Source: Impatiens glandulifera
Taxonomy: Eukaryota > Streptophyta > Magnoliopsida > Ericales > Balsaminaceae
Direction of reading: 5' to 3'
DNA length: 64,000 nucleotides
Assembly: GCF_907164915.1 (NCBI RefSeq)
Contig: NC_061863.1
Span: forward strand, 45,295,382 to 45,359,381
Made by a program: the position numbers and the translations under genes. A model generated the notes under the pieces. It did not search any database. It was not told the DNA's origin and saw nothing but the letters and a program-made list of their open reading frames with translations. Each line of letters opens with the position of its first letter. The stretch's first letter is position 1. Positions 34,491-46,802 of this stretch are shown here, one piece after another.

Positions 34491-34735
34491 TTCAAAATTT
34501 TTTTTTTAGAAAAAATTATTATTTACGAGAGTATTTACTCTACCTTTAGCAAAAAAATTATAATTATATCCGAGAGCCACAACTACTATCGATAAAATCT
34601 ATTTTTTTTCACTGACAACACTATCACCGACACTGTCCGAGAGCATTTATCACCCTCGGCGAAAACAATCACCAAAAGAATTTTGGCTTTCTCCGAGGGT
34701 TTATGCCCTCGTAATAAATCATTTTTCTACTAGTG

Positions 34736-35064
34736 GTATATATCAATACCATACCGATATCAAGCTACGCTAAAATAAATTATACATAAACTTTTGATAA
34801 GATATAAATTATTGATAAAATATTAAGGTACGGATCCACCACTAGCATCCTAGGTAAACTTTTGTAGTTATTTGTAAAAATATTTATATTTATATATATA
34901 TATAGATAAAATAAATAATATATATTATATAAAGAATTTTTATATAAAAGATAATATATATGATATATATATAAATATGATATATATATATATATATATA
35001 TAAATTAATAATTATATATAAAATATAAAAATTAAAAAAATATAAAAGATATATATATTATTGC
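34736..35064. other. AT-rich flank, copy 2
   Basis: It is the counterpart of 2,956-3,261, with TATATA runs and no gene. Confidence 0.5.
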
Positions 35065-36103
35065 AATAAATAATATGATTAATTTGATCTCGATGAGAGG
35101 GAAGTCAATGATAGTGAACCTAAAATCTCAGCAAGTATTTTCAAATTCTAGAAGTGTTTGTTTAAGTAGTCATTTAATGTCAATCTAAATTGAATAGTAT
35201 AACTTTTGATTCAATTAGTACTACGCAAAAAGATGTGTCAGATGCTCGTTTTACGTTGGAGGAGGTTGAGGAGGCCATTAAGGGGTGTAAAAGTGATAAA
35301 GCGTCGAGATGTGACAGGTTAAAACTCCATGAACTATTGATGTGAAGAATTATGGAAGTAATTGATCATTTTTATCGATTTTCATCATTTGATAAGAGTT
35401 GGACTCTACTTTGATATGCCTCTTATGTAAAACTCTAGGAATTATTGATGTGAATAATTTTAGGTCTATCAGTCTGGTTTCGTAATTTTATAAGATTGTC
35501 ACAAAATGTACCAACATGTTACGGAGGATGTTATGGATGGTCATATATAGTAATCAAATGACGTTCATCAAAGGTCGTCAAATCTATGATGTCGTATTAA
35601 TAGCCAATTAATGCATTGACTCGACTAATTCAAGAGGTGAAAATGTGCTTTTGTCAAGTTAGACATCGAAAAATCTTATGATCATGTCAATAGAGAGTTT
35701 TTATTTGATGTAATAGACAAAATGGGAATAAGTGCGAAATGGATTGGTTGGACTAGATTTTACCTCTCGACGGTGAAGTTTTCTATCATTATTAATGGGA
35801 GTTCTCGAGGATTTTTAGAGAGCTCTAGAGGGATTAGACAGGGTAATCAACTCTCTCTTCTTTTTTGTTCGTCGCTATTATGGAATCTCTTTAAAAAATG
35901 ATGGCTTTCGCAGAAAACTCGGTACTCATCCGTGGAGTGAGTTGTAGGTTAAGAAGATATCCTGTTATCATATCACATTTGCTTTTCGTTGATGACACGC
36001 TCTACATGGTTCAAACTATCTATAAGAATTTTAAACACCTTCGGGATATTTTATGATTATTTGGTGCATGTTTTGGTCTTCGAGTTAATCTTAATAAGTC
36101 ATA
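35065..36103 (+). pseudogene. LINE retrotransposon, RT part, copy 2
   Basis: It keeps about 210 bp more at the left than copy 1, including DARFTLEEVEEAIKGCKSDK (the linker before RT in plant LINEs). Then follow [34 protein letters not shown] and LLFVDDTLYM near 35,978-36,006, so the catalytic Asp pair is present here, unlike the VND of copy 1. The LINE is cut at about 36,103 by the Copia block and resumes at 45,344. Confidence 0.8.
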
Positions 36104-37058
36104 TAATTTCATATCATGAAATTAAAATGTCAAGCATGTATAAATTGTCATTCAACATAAAAGTACCAAAACCAACCAAATTTGAATTCAAAGACAATGT
36201 AACTTCATTGTTTCCAAACGAATAATAATAACCGAATTTGTCCAAATAAGAAACAAAAACCAAATTCCGTCTAAATGACGGTATAATAAAAGTGTCTTTT
36301 AATTCAAGAAAATGTCCAATACTTAGCAATAATTTAAAATCACCAACTGCTTCCACTTCGACCGATTCCCCATTTCCAAAGTAAATGCGTCTTTCAGCAT
36401 CAATTGGGCTTCGGTGGCTTAGACAACCCTATATTGAAACACTGATGTTAGTAGTTGAATCAAAGTCTAACCACCAAGTGTTTCGAGGCACTAAAGCTAG
36501 ATTAACTTCAGAACAAACTAAAGTAAGAACAGTACCTTTCTTCACCCACCAATTGTGATAGCTAGCAAAATCCTTCTTTTCATGTCCAGTCTTCTTGCAA
36601 AAGAAGCAATATTTCTCCATAGGACGAGCCTGAGGAGCTGGGACTGGCGCCTTAGCAGTCTCAATCTTCACGGCCTTAAACTTTCTTTTATTGCCGCCGA
36701 CATATTTCGAGGTTCCAATCATATGTACCTCCTCAGTCCTTTTGTGCTTTATTCTTTCTTCCTCTTCAACACAGTGAGAAATGAGTTCATTAAGAGTCTA
36801 TTTCTCCTTTTGACAGTTATAACTAGCTTTGAACTGATCGTATTGAGCAGAAAGTGAGAGAAGGACCAATATGACTAACATGTCCTCTGAAAGGTCTAAC
36901 TTGAGTGCTCTTATTTTTGAAGCGACATTGGACATATTAAGGATGTACTCCCATATGTTTCCCTCCCCGAGATACCTCATGGTAATGAGTGACTTAAGAA
37001 AAGTACTCATTTCCGCCTTATCGCTTTTAGTAAAGCGTTTTTCTATATCGCTTTTAAC
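36104..37058 (-). pseudogene. Copia gag-protease segment, inverted
   Basis: On the minus strand, from right to left: KSDIEKRFTKSDKAEMSTFL and SNVASKIRALKLDLSEDMLV (gag, 37,058-36,800), a zinc knuckle CFFCKKTGHEKKDF near 36,610-36,570 whose last Cys is Phe, the protease site WWLDFDSTTN (family DSGAT, so the active site is lost), then SFRRNLVFVSYLDKFGY and NDNLYMLDI, which leads into the pre-integrase region. The rest of this polyprotein continues on the plus strand from 37,059, so this piece has been inverted inside the element. The first part of gag and the 5' LTR are missing. Confidence 0.85.
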
Positions 37059-40036
37059 TTCATATCATGAAACCCCAAATATGCAAACGAGAGGTACTAA
37101 GCGGAAATTAAATAATTTAAGTTTATTATGGCATAAACGTTTAGGTCATATTTCGAAAAATCGAGTTAAAAGACTCATTAAGGATGGAATCCTTGATTCT
37201 ATAGATTTTTCGGATATTGAGGTTTGTGTTAACTGCATTGAAGGTAAACATACCAAAGTAAATAGGATAGGTGCTTATCGAGCTACAGAAGTCTTAGAGT
37301 TGATACATACAGACATTTGTGGGCCATTTTCAGCACTTTCGTGGAATGGTCAACACTACTTTGTATCATTCACATATGATTATTCTCGATATGGCTATCT
37401 ATACCTCATAAGGGAAAAATCTGAGGCAGTGGACATGTTCAAAGCATTTAAGGTTGAAGTTGAAAATCAACTCAACAAACGCATTAAGATCATCAGATCT
37501 GACCGTGGAGGTGAATATTACGGTAGAAATGATGGCTATCTATACCTCATAAGGGAAAAATCCGAGGCAGTGGACATGTTCAAAGCATTTAAGGTTGAAG
37601 TTGAAAATCAACTCAACAAACGCATTAAGATCATCAGATCTGACCGTGGAGGTGAATATTACGGTAGAAATGATGGATCGGGTGAACAACGTCCATACCC
37701 TTTTGTTGACTTCCTTAAAGAGTGTGGAATAGTCCCTCAATACACCATGCCGTGTTCTCCTAGCATGAATGGTGTTGCAGTGAGACGTAATCACACATTA
37801 AAAGATATGGTTCTAAGTATGATATGTCAAACTACTTTTCCAAAATCTTTTTGGGGGAAGCATTGAAAACTGCAGTCTATATTCTTAATCGAGTACCGAC
37901 TAAGGCGACAATCAAAATACCTTATGAACTCTGGACTGGGCGTAAACCCAGCTTACGTCATTTTAGGGTGTGGGGATGTCCAGTTGAGGCTAGGCGTTAT
38001 ATGCCAAATGAACCAAAGCTAACATCTCCTACGGTGAGTAGTCACTTTATTGGTTACTCGGAACGGTCAAAGGGTTATAAGTTTTATGATCCCACATCAA
38101 GAAACATTTTTGAGACGGGTACTGCCACGTACTTTGAGAATGTTGAGTTTGGGGGGAGAAATACAGTTTTAGACTTTTCTTTAGAGGATCAAGAAATCAC
38201 CAAAGTGATTGACCTGACATCTCAAGAAGGATTAGTCATTCCGACTCGCATACAGTTTCAAGATACAATTGAGGAACCCATTCAAATTGAACGGGAACAC
38301 CAAATTGTAGTTGAAGAACAAACTCAAGAACATATTGTTCAAGAGCCAACGTTATTACGTAGATCCACTAGAGAATGGAGAAATGCCATTCTGAATGATT
38401 ATGATACATTTCTTCAAGAAAATGAGGACAATGGTGGCATGACTGAGGATGATCCTATAAACTTTTGTCATGCCATGAAGGGTCCTAATTCAGATAAATG
38501 GATCGAAACAATACGTGATGAGTATAAATCAATGCAAGAAAATAAGGTTTGAGAACTTGTCCTATTGCCAGAAGGTGCAAAACCCGTAGGTTGTAAATGA
38601 ATTTTTAAAACCAAACGGGATGCTAATGGTAATGTGGAGAGGTATAAAGCACGTCTCGTAGCTAAAGGATATACTCGGAAAAGGGGAATTGACTATAAAT
38701 AGACTTTCTCTCCGGTTTCTTCGAAAGACTCTTTTAGGACAATCATGGCTCTAGTGGCACATTTTGATTTGGAGCTTCATCAGATGGATGTAAAGACATC
38801 GTTTCTGAATGGTGACATTGATGAAAAAATCTATATGGTACAACCTGAAAGTTTTGAGGTCGATGACCCGAAACAAATGGTTTGTAAATTAAGAAAATCT
38901 ATCTATGGACTAAAACAAGCGTCTCGCTAGTGGTATCACAAATTTCATCAAATAATTCTTTCATACAGTTTTGAAATGAATGTAGTTGATGATTGTGTTT
39001 ATCAAAAGTTTAGTGGGAGTAAATTTATTTTTTTGGTTTTTGTATGTGGATGACATTCTGCTTGCCACAAACGATATGAGCTTCTTGCACGAAACTAAGA
39101 AATTTCTTTCGAATAACTTTGAAATGAAAGATCTTGGTGAAGCATCTTTTGTATTAGGGATTCAAATATACCGTGAAAGATCTCAGTATATTCTTGGGTT
39201 ATCTCAAAGGAGCTATATCGATAAAGTGCTTGAACGATTTGGCATGCAGAATTGCAAACCAGGAAATACCCCAGTTGCCAAAGGAGACAAATTCAGTTTA
39301 AATCAATGTCCAAAATCAAGTTTAGACATCCACGAAATGCAAAAGATTTCATATGCTTCTATAGATGGAAGTCTTATGTATGCACAAGTATGTACGCGTC
39401 CGGATATTGCGTTCATAGTTGGTGTGTTAGGAAGATATCTCAATAATCCTGGAATGGATCACTAGAAAGCAGCTAAAAGGGTGATGAGATACCTAAAGAA
39501 AACAAAGGATTATATGCTCACATATAGGAGGTCAGACCATTTGGAGATCGTTGGGTATATATTCTGACTCCGATTTTGCGGGTTGCCCAGACAGTAAGAG
39601 ATCTACATCTGGCTGCGTTTATACATTGACTGGAGGAGCCATTTCTTGGCGTAGTACCAAACAGACACTTGTTACCAGCTCTACTATGGAGGCTGAATTT
39701 GTGGAATGTTTTGAAGCATCACATCAGGGAATTTGGTTAAAGAATTTTGTCACAAGGCTGCGCATTATTCCGGGGGTCGAAAGACCTATTAAGATTTTTT
39801 GTGACAATAATTCAGCTGTTTTGTATTCCAATAACAATAGGAGCTCGTCGAAGTCAAAGTATATTGACATTAAGTTCCTACGTGTGAAAGAAATGGTACA
39901 AAGTGGTCAGATTTGCATCGAGCATTTAGGAACAAAATCTATGTTAGCAGACTCCTTAACGAAAGGTGTAACACCTATGGTATTTTACGAGCATACTGCA
40001 CGTATGTGTGTGTTACAATTTAAGGAAGCTTCATTA
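37059..40036 (+). pseudogene. Copia pol: integrase, reverse transcriptase, RNase H
   Basis: Order on the plus strand: pre-integrase LLWHKRLGHISKNRVKRLIK (37,123), integrase HTDICGPF (37,306), RSDRGGEYYGRND twice because of a 141-bp in-frame duplication, then SPSMNGVAVRRN, where the catalytic Glu of the family (GVAER) is Val; a frameshift near 37,840; LRHFRVWGCPVEAR; RT with NVERYKARLVAKGYT, HQMDVKTSFLNGDIDEKIYM, LYVDDILLATND (39,040); RNase H with SDFAGCPDSKRSTSGCVYTL and SKSKYIDIKFLRVKEMVQ, ending at 40,036. Stops include several TGA at Trp sites (after ENK, GCK, MDH) and TAG (DYK, ASR). It is not functional. Confidence 0.92.
37393..37674 (+). repeat. 141-bp in-frame tandem duplication in integrase
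   Basis: 37,393-37,533 and 37,534-37,674 are almost identical and both keep the frame, so 47 residues, from GYLYLIREKSEAVDMF to RSDRGGEYYGRND, occur twice. The second catalytic Asp of the DDE integrase is duplicated. Confidence 0.95.
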
Positions 40037-40438
40037 TAGTGTGAGAGTATGCTACAATTAATTTTTTTTGTCAATTGCGCAATGTTTTCTAAAGCACTTT
40101 TCTGATCAGAAATAAAGTTTATTTTTTTTGACACTTTTGTACATTATATTCAAAGATAACGATCTCATTAAGTTTGGACCAGAGAAAATTGACATATTTA
40201 GGTCACATTAATGTGATTTTCTCTCTACATGTTTCATAATTGATCTATGTCGTTTGATTGCAGTAGTATCAGTGATTATTGTTAGTTTAGCCATAAATAT
40301 GACGAATGCTTCTTTATTCCTATATTGCTATGATTGATGGACCAGATTGTTATAAGCCCTTTATTTTTATTGACTGATAAATTGAGCTCTTGAAGAATAA
40401 TGTGTTCATTCGGATACATATTAAATCCAGTGGGAGAT
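40037..40438 (+). other. Copia 3' untranslated region and polypurine tract
   Basis: Non-coding sequence between the RNase H stop and the LTR. It ends with the purine tract ccagtgggagat, the usual primer for plus-strand synthesis, right before TGTTGG. Confidence 0.7.
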
Positions 40439-40912
40439 TGTTGGATTTTAGATTTAAATATATATGTAGAACATATTATTATATTAAAGTCATGGCTTAA
40501 TGATTATGAAATGAATAATTGTAGATACCCGTTTAGTATTTGTTTATTTGGTGACGTGACAAAACAAGTATTAATAATATAGTGGGCCTTCTTATATTAT
40601 GGGCTTTAACAATATATGGGCTTCAACTAGGGTTAAGCCATTGAGACAAGTATTATTTAAGAAAAAAGAGAGGGAAATTCAAAGAAGAACTCTCACGCCT
40701 TCTCTCTCTAAACTCTCCTCTGTTTTCTTGTCTTTTGATTTCCCCCGTTAATATCAGAGGAGAACGGATAATACTTAGTCTTGGAAGATCTAGTCGTTCC
40801 TTTCAAGAACAGATCAATCCGGATCTACAATGAGATCATCTTCAGGTACGCTTCTGCTGTGTTATAATTATAGTCTATATTCATGATTAGGATAATGATA
40901 AACTTTCTATCA
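40439..40912 (+). repeat. Copia 3' LTR
   Basis: It starts TGTTGGATTTTAGATTT after the purine tract and probably ends ACTTTCTATCA. It includes agggttaagcc and a C/T-rich leader-like part near 40,690-40,735. The matching 5' LTR is absent, so the end is inferred from the TG...CA rule. Confidence 0.65.
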
Positions 40913-40960
40913 CCCTCCACTTGGGGTTTTCTTTGCGGCGCTATTTCTCCACTTGGGGTT

Positions 40961-41251
40961 TGAACTCATATTTTATTAGAATTTATATATTGTAATAGGA
41001 TTTAAGTTTTTATTGGGCTTAAGAGTAGTAGTTTAGTCTTTTTGACTTTTAATGTACTCTATAAATAGAGACATTGTAACATAGGGTTACTTGGACCATT
41101 ATTTCATGGAATATCAATAGAATGGATGACTCCCCAAAGATGTAGGTATTATTGGACGAACCTCGTTATATCTTGTGTTTTTTATTATTCTTTACCACTT
41201 TATCTTTATATCTTCTTTTATCGTGTGTTTAGATTAGATCTTTTCTTAACA
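40961..41251 (+). repeat. 5' LTR of LARD-like element
   Basis: It starts TGAACTCATATTTTATTA, has the probable TATA box TATAAATAGAG at about 41,061, and ends TTCTTAACA two bases before the primer site. Confidence 0.75.
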
Positions 41252-41253
41252 AG

Positions 41254-41266
41254 TGGTATCAGAGCA
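41254..41266 (+). promoter_or_regulatory. Primer binding site
   Basis: TGGTATCAGAGCA is complementary to the 3' end of plant initiator methionine tRNA, the usual primer of Copia elements. Confidence 0.85.
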
Positions 41267-41301
41267 TGTTTTGAGATTGTTTAACCTAATCTATTTGTGA
41301 A

Positions 41302-42110
41302 GATATGATGGAAGCCATAACCACTATTGAAGAATTGTTGGATATTTGTGTTTTTGTTGAAGATGGATATTGGAAAAACGACATTGGTTGCAGAAGAATT
41401 AGCCGCTGTGAAGATTTGAGTCGAAATCTTCAATTGCTAAGAAGATGTCAATTGTCGTTAAAATATTTCTTAATTTTGGGTGATGCTCGTTTGAGAAGAA
41501 TAAAGAAGAAAACAATGTGTCTTTTGTTCTTCTCGAAGGCGCCAATGGGTGTAGGTGACAAAAAGTCGTCGTGTAGGCAACGACACCAGAATGAAAATGA
41601 TGACGTATATTCTTTTGATTTATTTTAATTTGAGACATGTAATATAATATAATATATAGAGAGGAGCCAAAAATCTTTGAAACGATCAACACCTGAGACT
41701 TTTTATTTAAGTGTCGTTTGATTTCATAAAATAGGTTTAAGACCTATTTGATTCCAATTTTCAAAAGTAAATCCTTGTTTGATTTTAATCAAACTCTCAA
41801 AGCTTTGTATGCTTTGATCTTGGATTTGTATTGAAGTTTGTTTGACTTGAATTTCACAAAGATGAAGATTTGTGATTTATCTGCTAAGAGATTTGATATT
41901 CGTCAATATGGAGATTGGAAATTGGAGGTGAAAGCGAAGGTGGAGTGCTTATTCGATGTTGCAGATTATGGAAGACAATTGATGCAACATGTAAAATGTT
42001 TTCTGATTAAAGCGAGTGGCTTTAATGTTTGTTTGCAAGAGTGTAATTTTATATGTATGTATGAAAGCCGATTTGGATTTGCATCAAACCTTGTGAGTAG
42101 GTTTTGATTG
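41302..42110 (+). pseudogene. Possible gag remnant of LARD-like element
   Basis: One frame begins near 41,305 (MMEAITTIEELLDICVFVED). A second, at 41,838-42,107, contains AKRFDIRQYGDWKLEVKAKV, which resembles the conserved start of Copia gag (phe-asp-gly...trp-lys). The rest is not recognisable. The assignment is by resemblance only. Confidence 0.35.
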
Positions 42111-44525
42111 GCAATCCCAGTAAGTGCTGGTGCGAAGTTGTCAAGTGGGTGTTGATGACTCAAGGGTTCTACCAAGAATGATAATTTCTAAGGTATGAGT
42201 TGAGGGTGCACTAATCATATACATGGTTTGTTAGATTTTTTCTATGCAGGATTTGGCTAGAAGAATGTGGAGAACAAACATTATATCTTCATGCTTGTTG
42301 AAAATTAGTTGGAGGTTTTATTATAACTGATTGTTGTCTTGGCATACATGAGTGACATTATTTCACTATGTTGAGAGCTTTGACTTGAAGAAATTCTCGA
42401 CTAAAATATGTTTGGAGAGATTTTTCTTTGGAAAACGGTTATTAAAGAAGTCAAAATTAAAAGAGAGGTAGAGAGAAAATCTAGCAGCAGATTTTAGCCT
42501 ACAGCCGCGCAGGGTTCATCAAACTGACGATCAGAGATTTAAACGGAGTCCGATTGTGTTGAGATTTTGTCGAGAGGGTTGGTAACTCATTCCTCTACAT
42601 TTTCAACGGTCGGATCAAGATTTGGACGTCTCAAAGTTTGTTTTCTAGAGCTTAAAGTGTATGCTTAATTTTAATTTTATTTGACTTGTTTGACACCAAA
42701 ATGTTTGTATCTTTTTGGTTATGACCTTATCTTATTATAAGAGCTAATCAAGATGAAGACGATGGTGAGATTATGTGCTTTACACTTGACAAAAACATGA
42801 TCGAGTTTGAAAAGTTGTTATCAAAATGGTGTTTACATTTGACAACATTGTCGACATGTTGACAGAGAAATCCTTTAGGCCAAATTGCAAGATTGCATTG
42901 AGTTGATGGGTGATTAAGGATTGATAAAATTTTAGTTAACACACAATATGAATGAAAGACTAGGAAGAGGAATACTAGTAAAAGACACTTATAAGTTGAG
43001 GTGGAGACATCTTGAGAGCAACTCTCAAACGAACCAAGAAGAAATCATTGCATTATCTTCTAATGTGAGAAGATAAATAAAACCTTGAGTGAGATTTTTA
43101 GTCATGAAAAAGGGGCTAGATGAGTGACTCGCTTAATTTGAAGGTGATGATTTTATTACTTATTTTGTTCTATCTTAATTGTCTATACATTGTGGATCAT
43201 AGTTTAGATGAATGAGATGATTGATTTGTCATCTTATTGATGAGATGATTGAGACATTTAATGAGATTCCTAGTCATGAAAAATGAGCTAGATGAGAGGT
43301 TCGATCAATTCAAAGGGAAGGATATTCGATTTCTTTTAGAGAAACTATAAATGATCATTTGAAGCATTGGTGAAGACAATTGAAGAGAGATAATGAATAT
43401 TCTTGGATTGATAGGCATTCTTGGATTCAAGAAACTAGCAGATTGCAAGCTAATTTGGTCAAAGAGAAGTATGAGGTTCAAGTTGGTTGAGTATTCAACG
43501 TTCAAGGCAAGATGAGTGATAAATGTTTTGTGAGATCTTGAGTTTGAGAAGAAAAAAAGATGTCGTGATAACCTAATTTATTTGTTATGAAGTAGATGAT
43601 AAAGGTTCGTCTTTGGTCTTCACGATTTCGATCAATATCTTATTTTGAGGAAGTATACGATAAAAGTTCATTTTTGGGTGTCCTCAGTTTTTGATAGATA
43701 TCTGATTTTGAAAAAGTAGACAATGAAAGTTCGTCTTGGGTCTATTCGGTATTTTGGTTTTCAATCGATTGTTGGACTTGAAAAATAAGACACTCGGTTT
43801 GTGGCAAATAAAGGTAAAGATTATTTTGACATAATAAAGAATTGTTAATTCTAGTTTCCGCATATGTCAACGGGTATGAACAAAGATTTGGAAGAGTTGT
43901 TGAATGTCTCTTGTCGTTAAAATAAAGTGGTTAACCAAATTTATTTGGTGTTATAAACTCTATGATTTTATCTTCTAATGGCTTTTGAGCGGAAGTGGAG
44001 GTATAATGATTTATCTCGTGAATGGCTCGAGTAGTGAAGATTGATGTGTGGCTCCAATGCTGTCAAACTCGCGAGTTAACTCGTGAACTCATTCGAGTTT
44101 GTGATTATACTTAGAGGAAACGAGTCATGAGTGATAGTAACTCATTAGAGTGTAAAATCGGTAATAACTTGCGAGTTGAATTGATGAACTCGTTAAAATC
44201 GTTGAAATCGGAAAAACCGTACCGTGTTCATTATCTGTGTCCCTTTGGAGTATTCTTATCTATCCCATTGCTAAAAACATGTATGGAAATGGTTGAAATA
44301 TCATAGAAAAATAAAAATATGTAGAGTCAGGTATAGAATAAAGATAGCGATTTAGAGAGAAAGAAGATTAAAACGAAAATTTAAACAAAAACAAGAAGAA
44401 AAGGAGATTTAGAAGAAGAAATGGAGATTTAGAGAGAAGAGTTAAAAATGCCGCATAGAGTAAGAGATGGAAGAAGATATATGATATAAATTAGGGATTC
44501 TTTTTATATTTATATTATATTATAT

Positions 44526-44567
<42 letters not shown>

Positions 44568-44664
44568 TGGTAATATAATAATATGAATTAGATTTGAGTT
44601 TATTAATATAAATATATAATATTATTATATATAATTTTTTATAAAAGTGGAGATAGTTGAGTTT
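42110..44664. other. Non-coding interior of LARD-like element
   Basis: Sequence of moderate complexity with many stops in all frames, including the near-repeated phrase catgaaaaa(g/t)g(g/a)gctagatgag (43,104 and 43,276) and an (AT)n run near 44,520-44,565. No domain is recognised. Confidence 0.5.
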
Positions 44665-44954
44665 TGAGTTCATATTTTATTAAAGTTTATATATTGTAAT
44701 GGACTTTAAGTTTTATTGGGTTTAGGAGTACTAGTTTAATATTTTTGGCTTTTAATGTACTTTATAAATAGAGATATTGTAACATAGGGTTACATGGACC
44801 ATTATTCCATGGAATATCAATAGAATGGAAGACTCCCCGAGGATGTAGGCATTATTGGCCGAACCTCGTTATATTTTGTGTTTTTTATTATTTTTTACCA
44901 CTTTATCTTTATATCTTATTTTATTGTGTGTTTAAATTAATTTTTTTTTTCTCA
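44665..44954 (+). repeat. 3' LTR of LARD-like element
   Basis: It starts TGAGTTCATATTTTATTA and matches the 5' LTR through gtgtgttta, ending in a T run and CTCA. By eye roughly one difference in ten to fifteen bases, so the insertion is not recent. Confidence 0.75.
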
Positions 44955-45343
44955 AAATCTTTCTCTAAGTGAGTTCAAATTTTCTTTTAATGGTTCTCCA
45001 AACAAATTACTAGAAATAATCAGTCCTAAAATATTGTTCCATTTTAGACTGTCACCATTGGGACAAATCGTTAGAGAAAAAAAGTACATAATAATAATTA
45101 TTATTATTAAAATAATTTTATAATTAAAATAAAATATATAGTTCTTAATAATATAATAGTAAATAAAAATCTTTAAAAAATAATATTAAAAAAAATAAAT
45201 ATAAATGAATAAAAATATAAAATAATTATTAAGAAATGGACTAATAAATTGTTATAATTACAAATTAAAATAAAATTACTACAAAAATAAATACAAATTA
45301 TTATCAAAAGTTCAAAACCATATGAAAAATATATTTTATAAAC
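44955..45343. other. AT-rich DNA between LTR element and LINE
   Basis: It has no counterpart in copy 1. It includes agactgtcaccattgggac and is otherwise A/T. No gene or element end is recognised. Confidence 0.4.
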
Positions 45344-46160
45344 AAAAGTCTAGTTACGATGTATCCCGAGCTTGTTTCCATTACTATATGCAGAAAGTCA
45401 TTATTAAGGACATGTTTGATCCTCAGTTTAATGATTTTACTAGTCGAATTAAGTATAAAAGAAGATAAACATTATGGAGACTTTGTCTCATAATATAGTT
45501 TTACTTTTGGTATAACACAAACAATTGTCATCGTCTGAACAAGACGTTATGTGTTGGTAAGATATGGATAGTTTCCATGTGAGGCATATTGCTACAAGTT
45601 GTTTGTTAAGATGATTCCTTATAATTTTTGTTGGAAAAACTTTAGGAGTCAAAAGTTCCATCCAAGATCTTGTTATTTAGATAGAACGTTATTCATGGTG
45701 AAATTATAACGGATGATATGTGAATGAAAAAATGTTGTATTATACCTAGTTGTATGTGTCACGAACATGTTGAATCGATAACTCACTTACTTTTGCATTG
45801 TTGATGGTGACTAATATTTGGATTATTTTGTGGTGTATTACTGTGATAAATTGGGTGATGCCCGAGTCTTTGGGTAGTTGCTGAGAAGTTTGGATTGATA
45901 TGTCTGATATGACAGGCCTACATATTTGAGTTATCATTACAATTTTTTTTGGTGATCGTCGAACTTTCAATGATCGTAGTCCTTCAATTCGTATCGTTTA
46001 TAATCTTATTATTATGACATTTTTTAAGATTCTTCAAGAAAATTAGTAAAGTCTATTGGGGGAGTTAATCGTTTTTCTCGAGAATTTACGAGCTCGACAA
46101 TTTATTTAGAATCGATTTTTTTTTATGTCATAATTTTTTGTTGTACTTAAATAATTTTTA
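45344..46160 (+). pseudogene. LINE retrotransposon, zf-RVT part, copy 2
   Basis: It resumes at the equivalent of 4,746. It contains the zf-RVT zinc motif near 45,732-45,800 (CCIIPSCMCHEH, then HLLLHC) with many stops. About 650 bp present in copy 1 (4,098-4,745) is missing at the joint, so the Copia block did not simply insert; a deletion accompanied it. Confidence 0.75.
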
Positions 46161-46770
46161 TTTTTATTTTTATTTTTCATATATGGACTTTTAAAAAAAA
46201 TAAAATATTTTATATAAAATAAAATAATTATTATCCTAATTAAAAGATTCAATTACATCGTTTATTTTTATATATATTCTATTTGTTTAGAATATGAAAT
46301 AAAATAGAAGGATTGTCTACTGAAAAAGTTATCCATGTTCCCTCCCTCTCACTGAAATGAAAAGGGGCAAAAATGGTAATTAAACATTTTTTTTTGTTTT
46401 AAATATCTATTTTACCCTTGTCCTGAGGAACAGAGAAAAAATGATTTTTATAGCAGAGAATACAACCTCAAAATAGTATACTAATTTCTCTCTTAAATAT
46501 ATATATTTTTATTTTATCTCTAATTATATATATATTCTCTTTATATAAACATATATTATTTTTCTTAATTATTTTTATATAAATATTTTCTCATATATAT
46601 ATATATAAATATTATATTTTGTATTTATAATATAATATAATATAATATAATATAATATAATATAATATAATATAATATAATATAATATAATATAATATAA
46701 TATAATATTATTCTAATATTATATTTATATATATAATATTATATATATTTATAACAATTTGTCTATTTAT

Positions 46771-46802
<32 letters not shown>

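Larger units (their letters stand above)
24876..34735. mobile_element. Outer CACTA element, copy 2, full length
   Basis: It starts CACTAGTAAAAAATGC and ends TTTTTCTACTAGTG, with the 3-bp target duplication GTA at 24,873-24,875 and 34,736-34,738. After removing the nested CACTA (25,056-31,949) and the Copia array (32,316-34,084) about 1.2 kb remains, with subterminal ccgagag/ctctcgg motifs at both ends and leader-like sequence in the middle, but no transposase. It is a non-autonomous CACTA. Its right part is shared with 1-2,955. Confidence 0.85.
40961..44954 (+). mobile_element. LTR retrotransposon without pol (LARD-like)
   Basis: Two LTRs of about 290 bp (40,961-41,251 and 44,665-44,954) share tcatattttatta, tataaatagaga, attgtaacatagggttac and gtaggtatta/gtaggcatta. 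TGGTATCAGAGCA at 41,254 is the initiator-Met primer site, and gtggagatag precedes the 3' LTR. The 3.4-kb interior has no integrase, RT or RNase H. The flanks gggtt and aaatc do not match, so no target duplication is seen. It lies directly after the Copia LTR, with a repeated ccacttggggtt (40,917 and 40,950) between. Confidence 0.8.

Noticed and set aside
37540..37794. 84-codon minus-strand frame
   Set aside because: Shadow of the duplicated integrase segment.
40400..40582. 60-codon frame over the Copia LTR start
   Set aside because: It spans the purine tract and LTR border, which are non-coding in this family.
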